Assembly: GCA_910591455.2 (NCBI GenBank)
Contig: OU342806.1
Coordinates: 13,051,426 to 13,115,425 of the forward strand
From: Pholis gunnellus
Lineage: Eukaryota; Chordata; Actinopteri; Perciformes; Pholidae
DNA: 64,000 bases
Direction: 5' to 3'
The notes below the pieces were generated by a model. It was not told the origin of the DNA, did not search any database, and was given only the letters and a program-made list of their open reading frames with translations. Both the position numbers and the translations under genes were made by a program. The first letter of the stretch is position 1, and each line of letters opens with the position of its first letter. Shown piece by piece: positions 1-12,106 of the stretch.

Positions 1-712
1 TGCACCTGTTGTCGTCCTTGTATTCTCTTAATTGTTTTTTTTGACACTGCATGATTCGTTTTTACAACTTAGTTTTCCAAATAATGTAAAGTTGTGAAAG
101 GTTATACCAAAACGGTACAAAACACATTCTGTTTGGAGCTATGGACTTCTACTTACTGACTTTTACCTACTGTAATTGGAACCTCTTTCTTTGCATACAA
201 CCACTTGTGAATTACGAGCCAGATTATCTCACAGTGCATAGAAGCAGAGGTTTGGTCTGCCCGTGGAGGTCATGGTGTGAAGCTCAAAGGATTTTCTAAG
301 TTGTCAAAAGAGTTACTGGGTCTTGCCTTCAGCTACATAACATAAAAACATATTCATTCACTTCTACACATGCACTGCTTTCTCATATTTGTCATACTAG
401 TCCCCATCAAACCTTCCAATACTGCCCAGTCTGACTGTTACTTTGGTGAGGCCTGCTGAACCTTGAGGCCAAACTTCTGACATCACATCAGATGTCTGAT
501 GTGACCCCATGTCCCACTGCTGACCCGGCAGACCTGCCTTATTACACCACTGCCATGTTAGTGCCAATTGAAAGTGGCAGCGGAGCCTGTCGCCGAATCC
601 TAATCACAATGTGTAATTGGCGGCTGGTTCAGTGTGTGTGTGAAATACAGAAAGTGTACATGGCACTCTGATAACATCTAAGGGCAAAAATAAAATGAGT
701 TTGATTGACTGT
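1..712. other. Unique AT-rich noncoding sequence
   Basis: I see no gene, transposon end or structured repeat here. Reading frames are short and closed on both strands. The composition matches the bulk of the window. Confidence 0.6.
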
Positions 713-775
713 GAGTATGTGTGTGTGTGTGTGTGTATGTGTGTGTGTGTGTGTGGATGTGTGTGCATGTGTTGG
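713..775. repeat. (TG)n microsatellite, interrupted
   Basis: TG dinucleotides run for about 60 bases with occasional TATG, GGATG and GCATG interruptions. The minus-strand frames that cross it encode only His-Thr runs and are artefacts of the repeat. The interruptions suggest an old tract that now mutates more slowly than a pure one. Confidence 0.93.
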
Positions 776-2109
776 TCAGAAGAAAAAGTGAGCAGGGGCA
801 TACTGTACTTGACAAAGAGTTTAGTGACTGGTAATGCATTCGACATGATTCAAACCATGAATACAGAATAAGAATCTGTTTGCAATACGTCAAATACAAA
901 AAGAAAAGAGTCAAATATTTCAAAAACAGCCACCAGGTGGCTTGATGGTGAAATATTGTGTTGCCATACAAGTGAAAACTAATGGACTGTGACCAAAAGT
1001 CTCACCACTAAAGGGGTTTGAAGAGCAATACATCGAGCCCAAAAGAGCTGGAAGCAGACATTTTGTGAGTGTCTATTTTCAAAATTAAGTAATTCTGAGC
1101 GAAGTTTGATAGCACAGCTGAATGGCCATGTGCCAGTACCTGAACTTGGTCTGACCTCAGTCAGCATGAGGGCGAAAGAAAGATACTTTACTTTGGAGTT
1201 AGTCAGTCATAGGTATTCATTGCAAGTGAAAATATGCCTCAATAAATTGTTTTTTTGTTACATCATAATTTCAGGATTTTAATATTCACGGATTGCAGAG
1301 GAGTGACTCCTCCACTCCACTTTAAATAAACTCTCTGAAGTGGAGAAAACATAAGGTGACCGAGGAGTCATACATACTATTCAATCACATGGAGCCTTTG
1401 AGCACACGAGGGAAACATGCTAACAGCGGAAAAAGGACAAATCCACTGCTGCAAAATATGATCAATAAAAAGCATGCTAATGAGGAGTAAAAGTGTTTTT
1501 CTTTCCTTATGTTCTTATTTGTATCTTATAAGCACAAGCATATAAATGGCATAAAAGATACACAGAAAGCACAGACATTTTAAATTACCCAAATTAAATA
1601 TGCCATCCACTTCTAGCACTGGCCTCCATTCCCATTTCTTCTCCCTCTCTCCTCATTGGGTGAGGATGGAGGTAAAAAGGGTTATGTTTGTGAGCAGAAA
1701 TTTTTGAGTCTGGGAGCCCTTATCTATAATATCCAGTGTATAAATCAACTTAACTGTAGTTTGACTTCTGGGATAAAAAACAGATAAATGGGATAAGGAG
1801 GAAAGTGCATGGGGTTGGAGCAGAAGTTGAGAAGAAGGGCAAAGGGGATTGATCAGTCATATGTCTTTAGCCAAAATAAATGAATATACTAAAACACCAC
1901 AAAGCTTTAGTTTAAGTCCCCATATTTATCAATTATGTTGTATATAAACATTTGTTAAAGAGAATGAATGGCTAATAAAACACGATAATATCGTTGAAAG
2001 CACATTTATTAATGCCTAACTCGTCATGTGGGCACTCATAAGTGGAGGCTAGTGTATGAACACATCAATGACAATATAACACATTCATCATATTCATTGA
2101 AGATAGTTG
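776..2109. other. Unique noncoding sequence
   Basis: There is no recognisable gene or mobile element. A small palindromic patch lies near 1300-1345, where GAGGAGTGACTCCTC is followed by a CTCCACTT/AAGTGGAG pair. It is too short to name. Confidence 0.55.
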
Positions 2110-2113
2110 CTGA

Positions 2114-2454
2114 TGTGACGGCCTCTCTCTTGTGTAATACTCTAGTTGTCTCCAGGTGTCTGTCCTCCAGGAGCAGAGAGGGAGGGGCCTAAGGATACAA
2201 AATGGCTCCTATCCCAAACCGGAGATTTCCCCTTCCTGATCTGCCAGGACGCCTTCTACTTAGGTTAGTTTGTTTTTGTGTTACGTTTTCTTCTACCACC
2301 CTCATTTCACTCATCCATGTACACTTTACACTACTGATGCCCAACATTCCCATATTTCATTATGGGTTATTTTGCTTGGCTTAATAAACAACTTTTTCAC
2401 CTTCCATTAGCGTGTGGAGTCATCTGTTGCAAGCCCTGAGCAAGGTTTGTAACA
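2114..2454 (+). mobile_element. Solo LTR of an LTR retrotransposon
   Basis: The 341-bp block begins TGTGACGGCC and ends TTTGTAACA, giving TG...CA ends. It is flanked on both sides by the 4-base direct repeat CTGA (2110-2113 and 2455-2458), the size expected of a Ty3/Gypsy-type integrase duplication. An AATAAA polyadenylation signal lies at 2383-2388, near the 3' end as in an LTR. No primer-binding site, polypurine tract or coding sequence adjoins it, so recombination between two LTRs probably deleted the interior. The short open frame at 2202-2384 lies inside the LTR and is unlikely to be translated. The Gypsy assignment rests on duplication length and is the weaker part of the call. Confidence 0.75.
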
Positions 2455-2625
2455 CTGATAATTATATACATTTATAAACACAAGGCTTGAAGTAAAGTAC
2501 GACCAAAAATACAAAACTGTGCCATTTTTAGATCTTTTATATTCAAGATTTTTTGAGTGTCTAATTTTTCAATAGCATTCAATATCAAATGCACCTGCTA
2601 CCCCTATGTCTTTAAAGGTAATATA

Positions 2626-2989
2626 CAGGACTGTCTCAGAAAATTAGAATATTGTGATAATCCCCATACGTGTGATTTAGTTTACTGAACCAAGCTGAGT
2701 GTTTTTCAAGGCTCAGGAAACCCTTGCAGGTGTTTCGAGTTAATTAGACGATCAATTAGTTGAATACCCTACTAGTATACTTTTTCATGATATTCTAATA
2801 TTTAGAGATAGGATATTTGAGTTTTCTTAAGCTGTAAGCCATAATCAGCAATATTAAAAGAATAAAAGGCTTGCAATATTTCAGTTGATTTGTAATGAAT
2901 CCAGAATGCATGACATTTTTGTTTTTTTAATTGCATTACACAAAATAAAGAACTTTATCACAATATTCTAATTTTCTGAGACAGTCCTG
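2626..2989. mobile_element. MITE with perfect 35-bp terminal inverted repeats, TA target
   Basis: The 364-bp element starts CAGGACTGTCTCAGAAAATT and ends in the exact reverse complement. The inverted repeats (2626-2660 and 2955-2989) match over all 35 bases. TA dinucleotides directly flank both ends (2624-2625 and 2990-2991), as expected from Tc1/mariner-type insertion. The interior is AT-rich and has no transposase frame, so it must have been moved in trans. Perfect terminal repeats suggest a comparatively recent insertion or gene conversion between the arms. Confidence 0.88.
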
Positions 2990-3339
2990 TACTTGCAGGC
3001 AATTTAAGAGTTACCCAGACACAATCACTGCACATACGCAACCCAAAGGTCAGGAGGGACCTTTGCTTTCAGTCCACATACAGGAAGTGCTTAACATGTA
3101 CACATCAAACTTTTAGGATGACGGCACCGAGAGATATCACAGAACACCAAGGCAAGCAGAAAATCCTCAAAAGTGACCAACTTGACTCCTATATTGGAGG
3201 CTTTTTGAGGCATAGGCTATCTGACATGTAGCTGGATTTACTCCGGCTCTCCTCCAGATATTGGATGCCTGCAATTAATCTTTTCATCCTAAGCAGCATT
3301 ATCATAGCATTGTATTCCAGCACACCGGATTAGATAGGG

Positions 3340-3645
3340 AACGGTAAATGCACTGTACTTGTATAGCGCTTTTTTTGTCTTTTGACCACTCAAAGCGCTT
3401 TTAACACGACACGTCATTCACCTATTCTCACCCATTCATACACTGATGGCAGGGGCTACCATGCAAGGAGCCACCTGCCCATCAGGACTGTAATAATTCA
3501 TACCATTCATACACCGCCGGTACAGTCTACGGGAGCAATTTGGGGTATTGCCCAAGGACACATCTCCATATACTAGCAGAGCCAGAGATTGAACCGCCGA
3601 CCCTCTGATTGATCCTTGTTCTACCACTGAGCCACAGTTGTCCCT
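3340..3645 (-). mobile_element. tRNA-derived SINE (copy 1)
   Basis: Read on the minus strand, the head at about 3645 contains a good RNA polymerase III A box, TGGCTCAGTGG (complement of 3624-3634). A B box, GGTTCAATCTC (complement of 3585-3595), follows at tRNA spacing. The body includes the ATGTGTCCTTGGGCAA stretch seen in many teleost SINEs. The 3' tail contains AAAGCGCTATAC and its surroundings, at 3340-3400 on the plus strand, which resembles the tail of an L2-type LINE partner. A related head and body recurs at 57180-57379 with a different tail. The plus-strand frame at 3382-3576 and the opposing minus-strand frames are SINE sequence, not genes. Confidence 0.85.
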
Positions 3646-4763
3646 CGATAGGGGAGGCTAAGGTGAATGTTGCTTGCCAGCTGATGAAGTTGTATGGGTC
3701 TTTTTCCCTGAGGTGATGAAATACTGTCAAGGAAGTCCAGTTTGAATGCTTATAACAAGTCACTGCATATCAATTTATAGTCTTGTGAGTAAGCAATAAC
3801 TTAAACCTCTATCGCAATGCTTGCGAGGTAAATATAAGAATTAATGTTTAATGTTATGTTTAAAATCTATTTCATATATCTTAATCAGATTAAGGAGTTT
3901 TGTCATGCATAGTGAAAAGTATGCCTTCTGAGTCACCTACGTAATGGTTACAGGCTCGAAGGTTCAGTCATTTGTTGAATAGTGAATTGACTACCATTTC
4001 TTTCATGTTATAAATTAACATCATGGCAGATTTTGATGAAACACCACTCAATGAGAATAGGCCAACTGTTCATTTGTTCATCACAAATGGATTCAGGTTT
4101 CAGAAAAACACTCTTGATTAATGTCTACCCATTAGTGATGACGAAAGTGGTTGTACTGCATCGAAACTGAGTACACTTCAAATCGTTAGTCACAGCAAAC
4201 CATTTTTGGCGCACCTTGTGTCTCAGGTTGCTTTGACTTTCTGTGCAGCTCCACAACTCATTGTTATCCCTGAATATGATTTCAGAGTCTAGTGGAGACA
4301 CAAGGGCTGCCATTGAGTGTGTTTGGGCTATCGCCACAGTCTATTTTACACCTCACTAGCTTTGGATGAACCCATATAATTACTGTGTCGAGCCTCGGCC
4401 TGGTAAACCTGGCACTGGCAATGCTCTCCGGTGCTTCATTTCTGTTGAAACTCATATAAATTCATGACTTCTTCTCTTCTGTCTGTGTCATGAGAAAGCA
4501 GGAAACTCTCTGTTGCCTTATCAATGAGATACTCTGCCTATCTTAGTTTACCTAACTGAAGCATAACCTTAGCAGTTGAGAGTAAATAAACTGTGTTTTG
4601 ATGACCATTATGTATCCAACAAGCACACTTTCAAATCAAAAAGACACGAATGGACAGCAGAATGCAGGATAATATGTTGGACAGAGGCTTTGCTAAGGAT
4701 GTTGCTAATTTGATAGACATGCAAAAAGAAGGTGGAGGGGGGTGAGATTGATGCATAGTCGAA
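3646..4763. other. Unique noncoding sequence
   Basis: No gene, inverted-repeat-bounded element or strong repeat is visible. Frames are short and interrupted. Confidence 0.55.
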
Positions 4764-4925
4764 TCCGCCATAAAAAAAAAAAAAAATTTAAATCGCGCAC
4801 GGCGGAGCTCCTCCCCGATCCGCGCGCACACACCTCCACCAGCGGTATGTGGCAGCAGCACCCCCCGCCGACAACCGGCCCTTTGGGGGCAACCATGATG
4901 CCGATGCGGCCCCAGAGCAACAATG
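4764..4925. other. GC- and CpG-rich patch next to a poly(A) run
   Basis: A run of 15 A (4772-4786) and a TTTAAAT is followed by about 130 bases of GC-rich sequence with many CG dinucleotides, in sharp contrast to its AT-rich surroundings. Read on the minus strand, the outer part (CAAACTCATTGTTG...GGGGCCGCATC...AAAGGGCCGG) resembles the edge of an interspersed teleost repeat. That resemblance is from memory and unverified. No long frame is convincing in either direction. Confidence 0.4.
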
Positions 4926-5019
4926 AGTTTGACACCTTTTATGTTTTAAGTTTATGTTTTTTAAGTTTTATGCATGCAATGCTAATTAGCTGCTCTATTT
5001 TCTCTCACTTACTCACCAC

Positions 5020-5072
5020 CTGAGATGTCCTTGGGCAAGCAAAATATACAATAACACACACACACACACACA
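5020..5072. repeat. SINE-body fragment and (AC)n tract
   Basis: TGTCCTTGGGCAAGC near 5026-5041 matches the body motif of the two SINEs in this window. About nine AC units follow at roughly 5054-5071. This could be a truncated SINE, but neither the A box nor the B box remains. Confidence 0.45.
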
Positions 5073-5237
5073 TCACACCCATCCTCCAATTGGAGTATGT
5101 TATTCCATTGGGAGGCTGAGGTGAGGATTCTGTGGACTGTTTTGATTTGAACTGTTGATTAACCTAAGCGCCTTTGTTCCTGATACTGCAAACTGTGACC
5201 CCAAAATGGGATCTTGGGTGTATCCACCACACCACAG

Positions 5238-5320
5238 GAACTTTCCCAGGAACACAGGAACTTAACTTGCATGTCAAATGGAGGAACCAGAGACTAGATT
5301 AAGTTCCTGTGGGAAAGTTC
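5238..5320. repeat. Short hairpin with GAACTTTCCC arms
   Basis: The left arm (5238-5263) reads GAACTTTCCCA, GGAACA, CAGGAACTT. The right arm (5301-5320) is its reverse complement without the middle six bases. The loop is about 37 bases. This resembles the core of a small foldback element, but no target duplication is evident. Confidence 0.6.
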
Positions 5321-5419
5321 AAGGTGGCTAAAATATTTATTTTCTTGGGGAAGTACATCCCAGTGGTCTGGGCGAAGCATGCAGGGCTGCCCATTGCCGA
5401 GTGGTCCAATTTAACAGCA

Positions 5420-5441
5420 TTATTATTATTATTATTACTTT
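5420..5441. repeat. (ATT)n microsatellite
   Basis: A short run of about seven ATT units lies within AT-rich sequence. Confidence 0.85.
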
Positions 5442-5449
5442 TTATTTAC

Positions 5450-8400
5450 AGATGTATTTGTCTTTACTCCTCCAACATACCTCCACCAGACCATACTCTG
5501 GTCACAATTATTCACATTCACATAAATATATGACTTAGATAATTACACAACACACTTTCATACAAGCACACAAACAGTTGCAATACTCCCACTAACAAAA
5601 CATCTTTACCATATTCTAATCATAACATCTGTTTCATATGTCTTGTGTCATATAATGGGCTAATAGTGAATGAATACCACCGGAGTCTCTTGGCTAATTG
5701 TCAACTGTGATCGAAAGGGGAATGACATTTCCCCCAAATCTCCATCTAAACATCTTTACCTAAAATGTGCGGGTATTCTTAAGCTCCTCTGTCATTTGAA
5801 GATTCACCGTGACAACACCCAACTGCAGATAACTCTTCTGCTGTTTTGGTGCACCTACTCTCAAATGTTTAATCAAGGTTGATTCAAATGTCAAATTGAG
5901 GTGCATTGCAAATTATTTATCAAGATATCGCCAATGAGATATCTCAGTCTGACACAGCAGAACACACAATGCACTAGAAAGAAAGAAAAAATTGCTGTTA
6001 GAGAAACAATTTGCACATGCATGGTGGCAGTTAACAATCCCGCTTGATAAATTATCCGAGTCGAAGCAGCCTGAAATGAACAGGGAAATTAAAATGTGTA
6101 AATGGTAGACTGTGAGAAACAGACATTTGGAGACTTTATTCTTTTATTAACTACTCCTGATGCGCCTGTTGGATGAAAATCCATTCTTTGCCGGCTTCAT
6201 GTACAAGACGAACATCCAAGGCCAGAATTTAGTTGATGCCAATATGAATCACTATGGATCCCATTCATTACACAACGTATCAATTAACCTATTCAATCAT
6301 TACTTTGACAGGGGGAATGTCAATGCTTTGGAATGGTAGACATACTTCCAATACGCCATTATTGTGTTTATGACCTCCAATTCATTGGTTCATAAACAGC
6401 ATGATGGTGACCATCAATCCTTTTGGTCTTTTGACCCCCTTCTCTAAAAGGAAAAAGGTGACCACGAGACGCTCACATCTTTGCTCAATGAAATATTCGT
6501 TTGGAAGAAAAAAATAGAAGGACATGACAGAAAGACGGCCGGCAGACCACACAGCCACCCTTCTGCATTTCTTTCTAGTGGAACGAGAGGAATGATGCGT
6601 TGTCTCGACACGAATGGTTTGTAATTACAGCACCCTCACTTCTTGGCAGCAGTCCTCTGACAGCCTTCTAATGGATTCTGCACCGGCGCTCCTGAAAACA
6701 CCTGTCGGCCCCCGGATAGAGAGAGCATGGCCTGCCTTGTCCTTTTATATTTCAGTCATTATTTCATTACTCATGCTGTGCTTACATTCTGTCTTGCCTC
6801 AGGCACCCCCTAAGCACCCCACTGCCACCCACACTTACACGCGCAAACACATACTCTGTATCGCCTCCATCTTTTGCGTAAAGAACGAGTATGGTATGAA
6901 AAATGAATGAAAGATCAGTGGTTTGTTACTAATCCTGAGATAAGTTATGCATTGACAGGAGAAGTGTGTGGGGGAGGAGTGATTAAGGAATGCACACACA
7001 GGACAGAAGAAGGAGAGATAGAGAAAAGAAAAAGGGAGATGTAAGGGAAGAAGAAGTGCGTGGTAAACAGTAAGCCTCAAGTGAGAGTCATGACACACTG
7101 ATATGAAACCATTGGTAACCTCTCTGCTTTTTGGCTTGTTTAATCTCTCTACAATGGCTAAATGGTATAAATGCATTAAAGGTTACCAAAATTGTTGAGT
7201 GAGGATCCCCCTACCTGCCACTGATATGCCTAAATGGTGCCTGAGGGGGAAATGTCATCATGGTGTGCACTCTAAATTTGTAATCCCAAAAAATATCACT
7301 ACATGTTTTATTAAAAAACATTGTCTCTCAAAGATAAGAAGAGTGCTGCTGGGATTCATATGCCGAAGTGATTTGGAAAAAGATTTATCGTGAACATCTA
7401 AATTGTAAAAAGTATATGTTTAAAATGTTACTTGTAGACTTCATTGCAGATTTGTAATGCAAAAAATATGAGGGAATGTCATATTTAGAAAGTTATTTTT
7501 TTGTTTTCTCAACAACGTCTTCAACATCAACACTGTCCAGAAATCCCTAACAACCACAGTGTTTTGTCTGTGTGTGTATACTTACCTTCCTATCCAACAG
7601 TGGACTATGCACCATTATACAGTCACCAACAGGGGACTGCATCTCAAACAGGGGACATTTTGGAAGTCCCCCAATGGTCATGCTTTAAATCAAGCTAAAA
7701 TCACGTCTAAAAATCCCATGGCGGATGTTACCTGCCTTGCTCTGATGCTCCTGGGCATTCTGCTGTGCGTGTGTGTGTGCTCATAAAATAAAATTATAGA
7801 ATCCGTTTCATCCTCTACATTGAGTTATTTGTACCTCTGAACTCTACCGACTAGCTAATCACTGTAGCCTCAGTGTGGTATTATTGTATGTTTGCCATTA
7901 TTGTGAAAAGCCTGACAAAATTGTATGAACACACAGAACATGCTTTACATTGAGCTGCAAAGCATGTCCAGTTTTTACTGCAGTCCTGCGTGTACAGCTC
8001 TGGAATGACGGTACAAACACACATATGAATGTTAGCAAGGCATTTGCTGGTAATTCATTCTTGGCAACTATTATTTGCTGTAAATTGATTGCTTGAAGGT
8101 GCTCTCTATACCTATTTCAAGGTACAGTATATGTTGAGTATGTAGCAAACATTTCCAAAGTCACGAGTGAAAAAAAGTGCTCATACATTAACTGTTTTTG
8201 TTTGCATAGAAGTGTACATTCATATGTATGTTGTGCAGGCTACACAGCTAAATACATCTATAACTATTTTGGAGTTGTTTTGTATAAAGAAGTCCCTTTT
8301 GAGATCAGTTTTCTTTCCTTGTGAAACGATTTAAATAAAGTGCTACCTACAACAATAACATCAGGTCATCAAAATATTTTAATTGAACCAATATGGTGAT

Positions 8401-11400
8401 GATTTACTGAAACTGTAGAAAAACAAAAGACATCACTCAGTAAACTGATACTCTCTCCCGGCTGCTACACAGCATTTTCATTGAGGGCCACAAGGTCGGA
8501 TTTGGCAGGAATTATGCTGTTTTTGATTTATGACGAGATTCTTCCAGTACGACCAGCACAAACGGAGCTAAACCTTTCAGAGTTTTTCACAATGTCAGAT
8601 GGTGAGAGAAGTGAAAGGTCAGTAGGAAAGTCACTTCTTACACATTTATCTTTTTCAGTAAAGGCAGAGATAGCGACAGCACAATGTGAAACCCAGGGCT
8701 AAAGGGTAACATGATCTTGTAGTTTTGAAAAGCACCATCACATAACAGTACAGCACTTTACCGTGGTCGTTTGGTTTATGTTAAGTGTACAGAGAAAAAC
8801 TGAGACACCAGTTTATTAGGTACACCAGTAAAAGGTCATGTGATCCAATTGTGCAGCTTTGTAATGAATGCAAAATGTGTCAACCCTGTCATGTTCAGTC
8901 TGAACATTGATTGGTATTGATATTGCCATTGTGATTACATTCTGTTGTATTTGGTGTTTTATTAAATATATCTACACATGTAGCAATGTAAAATTACAGT
9001 AAATTCACATCCACTTTTGACACACAAGCAGGTTTACTCACATATACTGTACATAATGTATGAATGTGTACCAAACCCATCATTGTACTTAAACAGTTCA
9101 TATGCCTAGACACAGGCACACACACAAACCTACAAACAAATGCATGCATACACTCATACACATACAGCATGTAGGCCTACTAGAAATGCATGCATAGACT
9201 CGCTTCACGCTCGCTTGCTCCAGCTTTTCCTTTTTTTCGCTTTGTTCTGCTCTCACCTCCGAGGCATAATCAGCCTCTCTAATCCATTCCCTTACATTAA
9301 GTGATGCTTCCTCCTTCATTTGGCCTGTAGCGCTCACTGCACTAGCTGTTGACAGCACCGTTGTTTTCTTCAGAAAGCCCCCTCCCAGTCACAGCAGGGA
9401 GATGGAAAGGAAAGAGAGACCGATCCCTCTGGCACCTCTTGGAAGATATCCTCATTTTTTGTTTCCCCCCTTAAAGAAGACAGGCTTCTTTTTCAGCTTT
9501 TGTTTGGTGAATGTCATTGAACAAAACAAGCAAGTTCTGCCGGCATCCCTGCCTTTGGAGTCTGGCTATTTCGAGCACCGGATCAGATGAGGGAGCTTTG
9601 TTTCGGTTTTTAGAATTTTTGCGGGGGTTTATTAACAGTAGAGTATGAAACAAAGTAGGTACATACAACAGTTATCTATGTAATTATAAAATTCACAAGG
9701 ATGAAGTGAACTTAGAGTAATAAAGGTGCTCTCAGTGAGAAAAAAAATCATGCATGCACAGGGTGTTTACATGGCCTGCACTAGTGGGCTGAAAAGGGAT
9801 TGTGATATTGATATATATAGTAGCATTAATTAAATATGTCCCTTGTAGTGACAAACCCACGATAAATTAAAATTAATTCATGGAGGTTTAAATCTGACCA
9901 CAATTTAGCCCTGGAGATTTGGTTTAGCTTAAACTTAATCAAACATCGAAGTAGCAGATCAGAAACCAAATATGTAATGTCATATGGGTCACTTGATTGC
10001 GATTGCGGAGAAGCAGTCAGCATGATCATTGCAGGATGAAGGGTCATACATTGAATTATATGAAACGGTTATTATTGGACTTAACCATGCATGTGCTGCC
10101 TTGTCTGTCAGTAAGAAGTGCATCCAAATACTGTTGAAAATAATTACAGTAATCTTGTAGTCAAGTTACATCAACTCAAAACGTATTTAACATTAAATAA
10201 AACTGCCATCCAGATCTGATCTGTAAATAATTACTACAACTATCTGTGTTGTGCCAAAGTGTGATGTTTCTACAATTATGTTGTATCCGTTGCTTCTGTC
10301 ACCGAAATACAATGGAGCACAAAGTCAGGTCTCCAACAGGTACTGGGAATTGAGCCTTAGGTGAGCCTCTATTCAGATGATAGTCATTTTCAAACTTTAA
10401 AAAATATTGAAGTTGTTGGGTCATCAGAATTGCCTCAGCAATGAAAGTGTAATATTTTATTCTCATTTTCCTGTCATCCTGTATCTTACCAGTGATGCTA
10501 ATAAATAACCCATTAGTGTTACAATGTTATTGAGGTGTTCCAGCCAAACAGGCCTTGGGGACTAATATGTACTATGAATACAATTGCTTTCAGTCTGTTG
10601 CTGTGAGCTACCTGCACAACAAATTTAAAAGAAGATGCAGCCTGTGTAATGAATCACAATAGTGGAATATATATTTCTCAGCACTAAGGTGTAATTATCT
10701 GTTACCTACAAAAAGGAGGGAGGGCGGGGGGGTTGTATCAAAATATATCTTTTATCTGCTGTGGTTTTATTTCTTCAAATGGCCCAGATTTTTTTTATAA
10801 TAATTACTGAGTCGTTGGGCAAAGGTGACCATGGTACATTAAAAAAAAGCCAGTCCTCCAAATTTTCAGTTCTCAAAAGTTTACACTCCAAAAGTAGGTC
10901 TGGCAGGTTTTTTTGTCCCACGCACTTGAATAGGGAGTGTACCAAAAGCCCACATTTGGAAGTTTTGAATCTGTGCCAAAGAGACAGATCTGTGATGACA
11001 CGTTCTTCACCATAAAAATACCTCTTGGAGTTTGCAAATGAAAAGTCCACAATTTGATCAAAACAACAGACCATTTAAGAGCATATAATGACTTTAAATT
11101 AAAATATTGTCAGTAAATCTTATATTGACAACATAGCCTTTTTACAGACTAGACCAAGTATACAATTAATTAAGCCATAATTTAATTTTCCAAAAGAGAT
11201 GCACATTGTATTTATAGCAGAAGTCTTTATTTTGTCACTTAAAGTTTTAAATCATGTTACAATATGTGTCATGATTGATTTTATCTTTCTTTTATGGTAA
11301 CATGTTTAATGTTTACATCCAATATGTGTGTATTTTATAACCCTTGAGTCAGTGAAACCTGTAAAACCCCTGATAATTATAATAGCAAATCACAAACATT

Positions 11401-12100
11401 TCATAACATTTTTCAGTACATTGAGTGTCGGTAGTGGACTCTCAAAAGGATGTGCCTTGTACCTCTCTTGGTTCTGACTTTTACGGATGAGTTTGATGAC
11501 ATTAGGGTGGTATCGTTCCTGTTAGCTGATGATGTTATCCTTTTGTGTTCATTAGAGTGCTGCCTTTGATGTGCACTCTGCCTCCTGAAACACAGTTTTT
11601 TGGAAGGGTGCAACTGATTCAGAGCAGGGGCAGTCATAATATTTGACACACTATGAAGAATACATATTTCAGCTCACCTGGAAAAGCAATTGTGACAATG
11701 ATCAGAAAAAGTAAGGATATGGATGGACTGATTAAAATTAATTTCTTCCTCCTTGTGCCCAAGAGGTAACAAATCTTAACTGGATGTAAAAGAAAATTAT
11801 TTATTTAAAAAAAGTAAAGCTAACAGGAATAGCCAGATGGAAAGGCTGGTGGAAAGAACCCTAACCCCTCCTCTGTCCGTTTTACACCTACATGTCCACG
11901 TGTCTACTGCTTGCAGGGTTAGGCCATGGCATTACCCAGTTCAGTTCCGTACTACCTGGATTGGCTGGGCCCCTCTACTTCTACTACTACTGTGGCGGCC
12001 AAGGCATTAAAAAAGTAGGTAGGTGACTAACCTTAAGTCGCTCAGGATCACTGTGGTTGGGTCGCTGTTATGTCATGGTAGGGCATGCATTCATCTGGCT
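5450..12100. other. Long mostly unique noncoding stretch
   Basis: I see no exon with a convincing frame and splice sites. Two blocks are more GC-balanced and non-repetitive and could be conserved noncoding sequence: about 6470-6800, and about 9190-9620, where a run from CGCTTGCTCCAGC to GAGCACCGGATC stands out. A TTTATTAGGTACACC motif at about 8811-8825 resembles the end of a teleost hAT-type element, but no partner end was found. The 10740-11060 stretch has two overlapping open frames of 84 and 99 codons with no recognisable domain, which I treat as chance. Confidence 0.5.
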
Positions 12101-12106
12101 GAATGG

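Noticed and set aside
604..971. Two minus-strand frames with His-Thr repeats
   Set aside because: They are translations of the TG microsatellite.
3585..3645. Possible intact tRNA gene on the minus strand
   Set aside because: A and B boxes are present, but the sequence does not close into a cloverleaf and continues into a SINE body.
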